This document shows, piece by piece, positions 1-10,801 of a DNA stretch of 64,000 nucleotides; position 1 is the stretch's first letter; every line of letters starts with the position of its first letter. The stretch spans positions 124,001 through 188,000 of the forward strand of contig JAIWNF010000035.1 in the NCBI GenBank assembly GCA_025093555.1. The letters run 5' to 3'. The stretch is from Circinella umbellata. Lineage: Eukaryota; Mucoromycota; Mucoromycetes; Mucorales; Lichtheimiaceae. The position numbers and the translations under genes are program-made. The notes below the pieces were generated by a model. That model did not search any database and was not told the DNA's origin. It saw nothing but the letters and a program-made list of their open reading frames with translations.

Positions 1-1097
1 TGCTTAAATCATCACTATCTGTTGGATAGATTCCCATATAGAATTCTTGATCTTTAGCTATCCGAGCACTTTGTCCCTGTTGAATTAATTCAAGTAATAA
101 TCCCGTTGCACCAGCTTGATCCAAATCCAAAATGATATTACCACGGCATCTAAACACACAGGTTATCAAAATAAGTTTGTTTGTTTTTCTTTCGACATAT
201 TTCTTGAAAAACCAAATAAATATTAAGTATATAATACCGAGTAATGGTCAAAAGATCACCCAATGGTTCCAAAGAAGTATGTTTAACTTCCAACTCATTC
301 ACAGGTTGGTCATTGTATGAAGCAAATCCAACAATACCACCTCCAAGGATTTCTTGTTGACAGAATAAAGCATATGGTTCACCCGTAATAAATGGCGTTG
401 ATGCACCAATTACACCAACCTGTTTATACACATATACAAAACATTATTATCCCACTTCATAAACATAGTTACATAATTTGTAATGACCCTCTTTCTATTG
501 GTTTACCTTGGCTGTATCTGGAAAATGATAATCCAGAGCATCTAATAATTGATCAGGTTCATTATCTGAAGCCATAAAAACAAAGGATGGTACACCTGAC
601 TGTGTTTGTAAAGTCGAAGGTAGAGTTACTTGATTTGCAGGACGACTGATTGTACTAAATGAATCCCAACCTCCTTCATTCAGCTTGTTACCCTGAAAAC
701 GAAGTCTATCAAAATCTTCAACACGACCCCATCGACCGACCGAGATACTCCGAACCTTGTGTCGTTCTTGACTATCAGGAATATGGAAGGGTACACAGTC
801 CTTGTCACCTATTAATAAACTGATGCCATGTTGAACACTGGGAACATGATCTACAACACAACCCAAGGTATAAGTTGATTTAAAATGAGATGCTAATTGT
901 TGAGTGACAGCGCGATAATCCGGAAACGATTTCGACACAAGTGCGACACATATATTAGGATCTTTAATTGAAAGTTGTTGCGTTGCTTGTTGAATACATT
1001 CTTCTGTTGTACGAGCAGTTGTTGTCACACTTGTCCATAGCGATCGTCGTTGCCACGGTTGAATTGTTCGTCGTACTACAGTTGCTGTAAGACGCAT
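1..1097 (-). CDS. FIST-domain protein (3' end cut by window edge)
   Basis: Exons on the minus strand are 1097-507, 419-238 and 149 to beyond position 1. The joins use GT/AG sites and keep phase, giving about 307 visible residues. The stretch around residues 197-225 (GVIGASTPFITGEPYALF) and the flow of the fold match FIST (F-box and intracellular signal transduction) proteins, a family thought to bind small ligands; the fungal member has no firm biochemical role. The N-terminus (MRLTATVVRR) is rich in Arg, Thr and Ser without acids, suggesting a mitochondrial presequence. I chose the ATG at 1097. An in-frame ATG at 1310 would add about 71 low-complexity hydrophobic residues and sits almost on the 3' end of the upstream gene, so it is probably leader. 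The C-terminal FIST_C part lies outside the window. Confidence 0.8.
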
Positions 1098-1326
1098 AAT
1101 TTTTTTTTGTTTATACTTTTTATAAAGAGTGGGGGGTTTAAAAGAGAAAGAAGTACAAAAAAAAAATACAAAGTGCTGCCACGCGTTGTATATAATACAA
1201 AAACATACACAGATATACGCACATAACCCAAATAACCCAAATAAAATGAAATAATATAATAACAGTAGTAATATATAATATATACAGAAACTTTTATTAT
1301 TTACACTCATCTATTTTGTTTTTTTT

Positions 1327-1737
1327 TCAATTGGTAGTTGCAGCACGCTTTTCTAATTGTTCCACAAGTCCAGTTACGCGTGTCAACTCTTCCCTTAACT
1401 TTTCCAAGTGCTCTTCTCGCTTTTGATCTTCTTCTTGTTGTTCTTCCATAAACACACCACATTCTGCTACCATCTTTTCTATTTCTTCCAGTTCTTTTCG
1501 TTTTTCAGCTTCTTCTTTTGTCAAATCATTCTTTTTTTGGTTCATTTGCTGAATACGGTGCATCAGATCGTTGAGCTTTTGTTGGTTTTCATTTAAAGAC
1601 TTGTGAAACTTATGCTGTCTGGTAGATTCACGTGTAATTTCGTCTTTGGTGTTGGATAGTTCCTGATCCAATAATTCTAGTTCATTATCGGCTTTACGTA
1701 CTTGTTGTTTTAAATCGTTATACGACTCCAATGACAT
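1327..1737 (-). CDS. Small coiled-coil protein, function unknown
   Basis: A single uninterrupted frame of 136 residues starts at an ATG at 1737. Almost the whole protein is Glu, Lys, Gln and Leu rich with heptad-like spacing, so it should form one long coiled coil. There is no transmembrane segment, signal peptide or catalytic motif. I do not recognise the family; kinetochore, motor-adaptor or tethering-complex subunits can look like this, but nothing specific supports any of them. It lies 229 bp upstream of the FIST gene on the same strand and is divergent from the M50B protease gene. Its open length, real ATG and placement argue that it is a real gene, though low-complexity coiled coils can occur by chance. 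Confidence 0.55.
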   Translation of the reverse strand: MSLESYNDLKQQVRKADNELELLDQELSNTKDEITRESTRQHKFHKSLNENQQKLNDLMHRIQQMNQKKNDLTKEEAEKRKELEEIEKMVAECGVFMEEQQEEDQKREEHLEKLREELTRVTGLVEQLEKRAATTN

Positions 1738-2013
1738 TATAATTTCTTTTGTTGATTTGGTTTAGTTTGGTTGGTAGCGGAGGAGGAGAAGAAGAAGAAA
1801 AAAAGGGAGGAAAAGAAGCAATAGTAGTAAAAGATTAATTTAGCAAAACAGGAATATACAAAACAACGACGCCGGATATGGATAAGTAATATGAACAAAC
1901 CAATTTAAGCTTTCATCCTCTTTCCTTCATTCTTTCTTTCTCGTATCTTTCTCTTTTTCTTTTTCTCTTCAATTCAGCTTGTAAATATATAACACATATA
2001 CATTATACATCAA
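1738..2013. promoter_or_regulatory. Shared divergent promoter region (coiled-coil gene / M50B gene)
   Basis: These 276 bp separate two divergent start codons, so both promoters must lie here. The sequence has strand-biased purine and pyrimidine tracts: GA-rich at 1770-1820 and CT-rich at 1915-1975, just ahead of the start at 2014. No specific factor site can be named. Confidence 0.5.
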
Positions 2014-3258
2014 ATGGCTCCATTTTTAATATCTCGACAAACGACCATGGATGATCCAACAACAGATAATAGTACAAGTAGCAGTAGTAATGCTATACGA
2101 GACGCATTTACACCAACAGACGACCAAAAAATCATTTTGATTATTATTGCAGGATATACTGGTGCTATTTTATTATTATGGAATATGCCGATTATTAAGA
2201 TAATTCTGGCACCATTCAAGGTTCAATTAACTTATTATAAAAAATTATGTGAAATGTATGACAAACTTAGATTTAACTATGAATACTGATTCTTTTTTTT
2301 AAAACAAAAAAAAAACCTCTCTCACAAAAACTATCATCCCTGTCACTTTTCATTTTACATACAGTTATTAACAGTCGGATTACATGAATTTTCTCATGCT
2401 TTTGTTGGTTGCTTGACCTGTGCTAGAATCGAATCCATAGAAATTGATCCAGACGAAGGAGGCGCAACACGAATGGTACTGTTATTTTCATAATAATAAT
2501 GAGAAATGAGATGTTTCATTTGTCTTCTTTGATAAAATAGTGATAACAATATAATGACACATAGATGCTTGATTCAAAGAATAAACCATTGTTACTAACA
2601 ACAAAACTACTAATACATCTCCGATGGGTGATGACTTATTTACATATATATATATATAACAGCAAGGCGGGAATGCTATGTTTACATTACCTGCAGGCTA
2701 TTTGGGATCATCACTCATAGGGGCGATCCTCGTCATGTGTGGATTCAATATTTTTGCATCCAAAGTTGCTTCTATCTTTCTTGGGGCATGCCTATTATTA
2801 ACCTTATGGTGGGCCAAAAATTGGTTGACTCGAGGAATTGGAATTGCTTTTATCGGCATAATGCTTATACTATGGTTTGTTGCTCATGGAGTTGGATTAA
2901 AATACTTTGTCCTATTTTTGGGTGTCATGTCATGTCTTTATTGTTTATGGGATATTTTGGATGACTTGGTATTTCGTAAAGCCTTTGAATCAGACGCATC
3001 CAAATTTGCGGAATTGTATGGACTATCAAGTCGTGCTTGGGGAATCATTTGGTTTATCGTTAGCCTTGTGTTTTTCGCTTGCGGTATCATTGTTGGTCTA
3101 GTTGCGTTTAAAGGTAAATAAACATACCATTGAAGAGTTAATCATATGAAAAGATGAAATCGAAAAAGTGTATTGAAAAACAACCACAATTATAATCATA
3201 TATAATATTAGAGGATCAAGAAACCCAGCAACGCCAAGCCGAAGGGTTTGGGTGGTAA
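2014..3258 (+). CDS. M50B-like membrane zinc metalloprotease
   Basis: Exons 2014-2220, 2365-2475, 2663-3113 and 3212-3258 join in phase to 271 residues. Exon 2 carries HEFSH (residues 76-80), an HExxH zinc motif, directly after the first membrane helix (about 45-65). Several further hydrophobic segments follow in exon 3. This order matches the peptidase M50B-like family (PF13398 type) of fungi and plants, predicted intramembrane proteases of unknown substrate. The last exon is short (after residue 256) and encodes a Gln-rich tail ending in GFGW; without it the frame would stop at 3121. The exon-1 donor is GTTCAA, unusual but the only one that links the helix to the HExxH exon. It is transcribed toward the kinase gene. 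Confidence 0.88.
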
Positions 3259-3738
3259 ATCTATTACTCAATTTGGGCATTTGTTTTGTTTTGTTTTTTT
3301 ATTTTACATACATATCAGTTATACACACACACATTCTTGCATTATATCTTTTTTTCATAATAATATTTATAACCATTAGCACCATTTCGAACACAACTTT
3401 ACATTATTCAAATAATAATAAATCATTTAATCAGTTTCTAACCAACAAAACGCTAAAGAAACCTTTTTTAAAACAAACAGCCAAAAACTAAACCACAAGT
3501 AATTTTTTTAAATGATAAATGAAGCAAAAACTTTTTGTATTTATTTTTATTACAAGGGATGGGAAGGATTAAAAATATAAATATAAGAATATGTTTTTTG
3601 GGATGATATATAAAAAGAATGTATTTTATATGTGACGACCAAATAGAGAGATAGAAAGAAGAGAGAAGGGGGGGCATATGTGTATGAATATATATATATA
3701 TATATAATATAAACAGATAATATAAAAGTAAAAAGTAT
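3259..3738. other. Convergent 3' intergenic region
   Basis: This stretch between the converging protease and kinase genes is AT rich. It has a TA dinucleotide run near 3690-3710 and should contain both 3' UTRs. No gene or RNA is seen. Confidence 0.6.
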
Positions 3739-4926
3739 TTATAGCCACCACGATTCTTTTTCATCGCTGTGTACAAACATATCTGTATCATCATCTTCAT
3801 CAACTGCTTCCAAAGAGCAAGGAGGAGATGGGCTATTGTAGCCACATGAGGAAGAATCAAACATTTCATCTTCTTCAACCATATCCGACCAAGAAGCACC
3901 AGCGGGAGCAACTGAGGCAGAGAAAATAGCGGAATCGATACTGGCACGATCGGTTGGTTTGGCAGAGATGGGAATATCCATAGGGTTTTGCTCGATAGGT
4001 TGGGGCGAATCTTCAATAAGTGAACCAATAGCCATAAATTGAGATTTCATTTCTTCGACCGAAGGACGGTCAGCAGCATTCAAGCTAAGACAGGAAGTAA
4101 TAAAGTTGAAACAAGGTGCTGACATTTGTTCAAAAAGTTGATTCTTGAGCATAGCAGGGTTATGCTTGAATTCGGCAAAGGCAGGATCCATGGAAGTAGC
4201 TTCTTGCCAGGGGTTACGGCCAAATAAGAGAGCCAACAACAAGATACCCAAACTCCAAACATCTGACATGGCAGCATCATAAGGGACATCAACCTTGTCA
4301 TTACTGGAAATCTCGTTATCATCGAAATGTTCAGGTGCTAAATAGGTACTTGAACCACAGCCAAATTCCATGGACAAACGCTCTCGTGTTGCCAATCCAA
4401 AATCGGCTACTTTACAAACCAAATCACGTTCATCGTCTTCAGAAGATTGTAAAAGAATGTTTTCTAATTTGATATCACGATGATAAACACCACGGGCGTG
4501 CATATGTTGGACAGCATCCAAGATTTGGATAAACATGGTCTTGACGAATTGTTCGTCGCGCATAGGATCGTCACGGACGACGAAATCAAAAAGATCACCT
4601 TGATCGCATAGTTCCATCACCATGAAAATATGGTCTTGAGTTTGAATGACTGAATGAAGGGCCAAAATATTGGGATGTTTAAGTTCGGATTGGATATCGG
4701 CTTCGAGTTGTTGAAGTTTGAGTTGCTCAAGGTCTAATCCATTTTTACTAAGAATTTTGATAGCAACGTAGCTACCATCCTTGACGGATTGACCGAGGAA
4801 GAGTGAACCATAAGAACCATGGCCAAGCTCTTCGAGTAGTTGATAGTCACCAACGACTTGATCGACCATGGAGGCCGACAATTGGGACCAATAATCGTTG
4901 TTTTGTTTAACGGCAGTACTTGACAT
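3739..4926 (-). CDS. Ser/Thr protein kinase, Ran1/Sks1-Ksp1-like
   Basis: An intronless frame of 395 residues. Kinase landmarks are in order: Gly loop GHGSYG (35-40), VAIK lysine (57), catalytic HRDIKLEN (149-156), DFG (175-177) and the activation-segment end APEH (197-200). The FGCGSS sequence between DFG and APE is typical of the fungal Ran1/Pat1-Sks1-Vhs1-Ksp1 group, which controls the nutrient response and the switch to meiosis. The C-terminal ~80 residues are acidic, Ser/Pro rich and probably disordered. The start at 4926 is the first in-frame ATG; the frame stays open upstream to a TTG at 5160, so the leader contains 78 open codons without an ATG. All catalytic residues are present, so it should be active. 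The exact orthologue is not settled. Confidence 0.93.
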   Translation of the reverse strand: MSSTAVKQNNDYWSQLSASMVDQVVGDYQLLEELGHGSYGSLFLGQSVKDGSYVAIKILSKNGLDLEQLKLQQLEADIQSELKHPNILALHSVIQTQDHIFMVMELCDQGDLFDFVVRDDPMRDEQFVKTMFIQILDAVQHMHARGVYHRDIKLENILLQSSEDDERDLVCKVADFGLATRERLSMEFGCGSSTYLAPEHFDDNEISSNDKVDVPYDAAMSDVWSLGILLLALLFGRNPWQEATSMDPAFAEFKHNPAMLKNQLFEQMSAPCFNFITSCLSLNAADRPSVEEMKSQFMAIGSLIEDSPQPIEQNPMDIPISAKPTDRASIDSAIFSASVAPAGASWSDMVEEDEMFDSSSCGYNSPSPPCSLEAVDEDDDTDMFVHSDEKESWWL

Positions 4927-7900
4927 ATTTGTTGTTATAACTTGATCGATAAAATTGTCTACTTGTGGTAATTTTTGTTTGGTTTTTTCGCTTTTGTTGT
5001 TCAAAATAAACTCTTTTGTGTTAATTTTTTGTTGGAATAATAAATAATTTTCGCGTGTTGATTTTTTTTCAGGAAGTTGATTCGATTGATGATAAACGTA
5101 TGGAAATAGGAACCGTTGATCCGGTGGTAATGATACTTGTATGAATATGGTATTGATCAAACATGTTAAATAAAAACAGTTAAAGGCTCAAAATAGAAAG
5201 CTCTTTGAAGAAATGCTTTTTGTATGTATAAGGGGAAAGAAACAAAAAATGAAATATATAATAGTTCAATTGCTTAAATTAGCAAAAAATGGTAGTAACA
5301 GCCATTTTGAATAAAGAAATAATATGGGAAAGGTTATTAAGAAAAGAGAAATAAGTTATTTAAAAAAAAGAGAGAGATGAGAAATTAATTAAAGAAAAAA
5401 AAGATGAGATGAAGTATATAAAGTTATTATTAAAAGCAAAAAGAACTTAAGAGAAGGAGGAAGAAAAAAAGAATCATTCGTAAAGGCAAGAAAGACTTGG
5501 CATTTTTATATAGGTTTTATCCAGCGGACTTTATTTTAAGCAAAGCTCTTGCAGATTCTCGGTGCTTCTTACTAAAAATGACGCAATTGGTATCCTTTCT
5601 CATAATTTATTACACTCCCCCTCTTTTTTTAGCCAAAATTTTTCTCCATAGAAATGAGAAATTTTTGCCCGTGTTCGTTTAATTCAAATCCATGAAAAAT
5701 CTTTTCTTTCTCTCTTCGTTTAATATTCATGACAACAGATTATTATTTTTGCCCTTTTTTATTTTATTCAGCGTAGTATCATACATATTATCTTGATACA
5801 AGCTGTTGCCTTAAAAATAATGACGTGATAGGATTGGTCCACTAATGATTTCCATTTTTAGAGTCAAACTTATCATGGGAAATTTTATCATATCCAAATG
5901 GCATGTCATGATTGGTGGGCTAAATTCTTTCACCGTCTCATTCTAACCGTCCAAACAATAGTGTTTGCATATGCCGTGATTCAAATATACTTGCTAGTAT
6001 TGGTTGGCATCTTTTCCCCCGGTGTTCCGCGGCCCCCGCCGCTGGTTTTTTAAGTATTATTTTTTACTAATCTGATTGTTGATGCTGTTAAGTTTCCCCA
6101 AAATGTTTCATATTGATATTTGTCATTTATCCCCCATTTTTTGCTTTTCCACAAAAACACGGTAAAACGCTCCCCGTTGTTTTTAACTGACACCTCTTTT
6201 CATTCTCTTGGATTTTCTTATCTCCATAATGAACACAACTCTTGTTCTTCCATGGTAAAATCAAAAGAGACGAAACTAAAAATAAAAAATAAACACGTCA
6301 CTAAAAAAATCAGTGATGGTTCGAAAGAAGAGTACTGGAATTGCATATATAATGATGCACCTGTCGTGCAAAATGATATATATTAGTAATGTATGTGTGG
6401 AAAGGGGATCTCACTAATGAAGTATAAATTACAACTAATAATAAGAATTCCACCCCCAAAAAATATTGATCTAATATCTGGGGTCGTTGATGTGCTTCAC
6501 ATAAAATAACCCCCCTTGTAACTCTTTCTTGATATTATACCAGCATAAAAACGTGTCGTAACGTAAACATGCAGTATTGTTTATTTATTTTACTTTTTAA
6601 ACAAATTCGGAAAGTATCGACTTTTTTTATCATCTGCATAAACATTCTACTACCTTTTTATTTTTCACCGACCTCTAAGCGAAAACTAATAGCTAACCGG
6701 GATTATATTTTTTTTCTATCACTTTTCATTATCCTGGTTAAAAAATCGTTTATTCTCGATAGGATATAATGTATTTTAGTTACATGTGAACTAATAATCT
6801 TCAATCCCTTATCAGCTAAGAAAAAAAAGGTTGTACCACACTCAGTCATAATTCACTCCTTCCCACTCCGCGGTCTTATTTTATCTTGATAATAATAATA
6901 TTAAATGGTACGTTATTATTATGTAAAGTCCAATAACAACAGCTATAAACATATGCAAAATCCCAAAAAAAATAGCATTCTTTTTTACTAGCAACAAAAA
7001 AAAGTTTAGTACAAACTAGAATACTATTAAGTAATTATATTTAATATAATTATTGTTCGATCTGTCATTATTATTTTTAATATAAAACAATACAAATTCC
7101 CTAGACATGTGTGATTTATCACGTTTTTTTTGTCATCGATCAATGCTTATGTTGGTTATACAACGTGTATTTTACCATTTGATGTTGATCCGTTTATTTA
7201 GCTCCGACAAAAAGATTCGGTTGAATGTTATTACGTGCATATGGAATAAATCCCATATAAAATGGAACCGTTATTCGGAACCGTTTACATTTTTTATTGT
7301 TTTCCATTGTTCCCAAAAACATACTTCTTTTTTGTATGCAACAAGAAAACAATAAACCCATTTTGTCTTTTATCTTTTGAGTAAAATCATATTCTTTTTT
7401 ACCATAAAAGGTAATGTGTTGTGTTAATCTATTTTTTTACAACATTTCTTTTCTCAAAACTTGATTGATACAAGAAATCGACAAACCCCTCTTTATCTTG
7501 ATTGATCCGTTTTCTTCCGTTGTTCTTCACATTATATAATATCATTTACTACAACATTTTAACCATAACCCTTTATTTTTTTATTAAGTTAAAGGATGCC
7601 CCAAAGAACAAGGGATGAAGATAAAGAACTTATTATCATTGTTATGAGTAGTATTTTCTATAAAGTTTTAGTGTGAGCTGCCATTTAAAGAATTGCCTAA
7701 AACGGCAAGTAGTAAATAACAGATGGCTATTTAAGTTTTACTTCAATGATATTTAATTCTCATCTTCTCCTTTGTTCCTTTTTGAGGTAGCAATAACATA
7801 CATCGTCTTTTGCCTGAGAAAATGGTTAATGTATTTCTTTTCTTTTATTTGTATGTAAAACATTATTCGGAAGAATAATAATGCACAAAAAAAGTGATTA

Positions 7901-10801
7901 ATCGAAAAAAACAATGATATCATTTTGCATCACTTTACATCAGTATTTTGCTCGCCAATACCAACAAATTTCTTTTAGCCCTGGGTATCGTTTCATCTTG
8001 CTGTATGTGGTATGACCTATTTATTTGTTTTTAATATAAAAAAGTCATTGGTGCATTATTTCTATCTTTGTATAATAATAATAACAACACAAATAAAATA
8101 TACATATCATTCATCATCTTTAAGTGACCAGAATTATTATACAAATCGATCGTAATTAAATTTAGGTTATTCTTATGTGTACAATAATTTTTAAAGGCTG
8201 TTTTTAATCAATAGTATTATCTTCTCTTTGTTGTAGCGGAATGATAAGCAATATCACTACGTTACATTACTCAATTCAAGTTCACTATTATCGCTATAAA
8301 CACTACTAATACTTTAAAATAGTTGACAGGTTGTAAGAAAACATTTTTTTGCTGTCATCTATACAAAGCCTGTATAATTATATAGATAGCTTTATAGTAG
8401 CTCGTCGAATGTGTACTTTTCAATGAAGATTCATTTACTGACAGCAGAATGATAAAAAGTGTATGGGATAAGATAGGAGCACTACTTTAAAGATTCCGTT
8501 TCAGGCTGAATTATTACATATGAGCACGCTTCTGTACTGCACTCTATAAATTAGATTAAACTAAAGCAACATTAAAATTTAAAACTGTTACTCATTATTA
8601 TTAATATTTGTTTTATTGGTGGTAGATATCGAAATAATTAAAAAGATAAATTAAAGAAATATACTCAGTGCCTTGACACAGTATATTAAAAAATATATAA
8701 AGAGCTGTGAGTGTTATATATATATATGTATTTTTTTCTCTCTATTATACTATGGTTTACGAGAGTTGAGACTGACCCATTGTAAAGGACCAGATCAAAA
8801 CATATTTTGCAATTTACAAACATAAAAACTCTTGTCAAGAATGCTATTGCCTTACGTTTTTAAAAACGCGATTTTTAGAGGTAAATAAATGGAATGCGAA
8901 GGACTATTTTTGGCGTATCTATTTAATTAACCTTATTGTAATAATTTGCAAATACATTAGATATCTGGTATTACATATCTATTATTTAAGACTCTCGGAG
9001 TATTACAAGCATAAATATATAAGATAAGAAACATTTAATTTGGGCTCTAACACATATACGAGCGGTGGAAACATGAGTCAAATTTATTTACTACTAATCA
9101 AATTATTATACATACTTAGCTCTCCATCTCCAAAAAATGACAATATGCTAGAAAAAAACTTGGCGATGTAAGAAGTCAAATGCTTCTCGAACAGAATGAC
9201 TGTTGATGGTGCTTACTCACTATATTTAACTGCAAGCAGTTTAATATCTGAAAATAAATAAATAACTTACATATATATGGATTTGTGCTCCATGATTAGA
9301 TGCAGGACATTAATGTCATGTGTATATGTACATATGTGCGACAGAGTGAGGATATATTGCTCTACATATTGGATATTTTTTTAGTTCACAGAACTAGCTA
9401 GAAGTTCAAAGTAATTGAAATGATGAACGCGTTAAAGATAAGTTATGGGGATGATGCAAAAGCTCTTATTCAGTAGCAGACATATTTTGATTGAATAGAG
9501 TAAACTTATTTGTAATATTACATATGCTGTATAATTTCGGAATGGCATAATTATTGCTGGTAGTTAATAAATATGTAGACCCGTGTGTCACCTTAATAAA
9601 TACACCCATAATACGTTTAAATATATGTCCAACGAGAAATTATTAACTCTTCATGTGATGTCTTACCCGGTATAAGTTAGCACCGTATATAAGTTCGTCA
9701 TGGATACCAAACAAATTAAGCATGAACAAAAAGCTATTGTACCTATCTGCTGCAAGTCCACATTTTTCAATATAGCCAACGGTAATTAGGTTATATTTGC
9801 CTAGCTTTATAACGATACCTAAAATCATATTTAACACATATATATATTCTTAGAGCATGCTGTGATACATGTATATACATATAAATATATATGTAGATGG
9901 ATATTATCAAACACTGAATAATGTATATGTATAAATATGAAAGACTGAAACTTTAGCTGCTGCATTATGCTTGTTTCTACATCTTTCTATTTGGAAACCT
10001 ATGATGTATGCTGGGAAAGAAATCTGGAAAGTTCAGTCTATTGTTATGCGATAAAAAAGATTAATTAATTTAGAGCAGCTGAAATACCATAGCTTATATA
10101 GAGTTCTTTCAGAATATATGGATATTGGTACAGTCACACTGATAGCAGGGTTTTTAAGTATTGAAAAAAGAAAGAGGAAAAGTAATAAGAGCGTTTAAAA
10201 ATGACATCATAATAAAAAAAAACAAGACCTGAGGTCTGTTATTTTGTGTAACTATAATTAAAAAACATTAAAAGTTTTTGGTCTACTTATGCCAAAACCA
10301 CCAGTAACTATAGTTAGAGACAGCTTCTTAATTTAATTATTGAAAATATATTTGAAGGAAAAAATAATATATAAAAAGTTCACACGAAGGTACAACAACT
10401 GTTACTAATCATGACAAGTTAGGAAAGAGTAGTTACAATTCCTGATGATGATGGTGTTTCATATTGTAAAATAACTTTATCAAGAATTATTGTACCTTTT
10501 TTTTTCGTTCTGCAAAGCTCAATATGACCGCGTTGATTCTTTACTTTTGATAATTTCAAACTACCTATTTTGTTTACAAAACATACTGGTTTAATAATGT
10601 AACTATATCAGCAAGCTCAGTACACTACAATGTTGAAACCATTATTGTACATCTTGGCTATTATATTTATTATTCTTATAACCTGTAAAGGGAATTGGAT
10701 GCGATCATCATGATATGGATCAAATTAGATACAGATTAAAGAACATGGGCGTTTGTTGTATCATCTCTTTTTTTCGCTTCTATCACTCTTTTTTTGATTC
10801 T
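4927..10801. other. Long gene-poor AT-rich region
   Basis: About 5.9 kb without a supportable gene. The first ~600 bp should hold the kinase leader and promoter, with GA-rich tracts at 5350-5480. A short GC-rich patch (ccggtgttccgcggcccc) lies near 6019-6040. Open frames of 60-90 codons occur here, but their composition follows the AT background and shows no family signature. No tRNA, rRNA or long repeat was noticed. Confidence 0.6.

Noticed and set aside
1098..1310. N-terminal extension of the FIST gene from the ATG at 1310
   Set aside because: The extension is low-complexity Phe/Leu/Tyr/Cys, starts 17 bp from the neighbouring stop codon, and leaves no promoter; the ATG at 1097 opens the recognisable protein.
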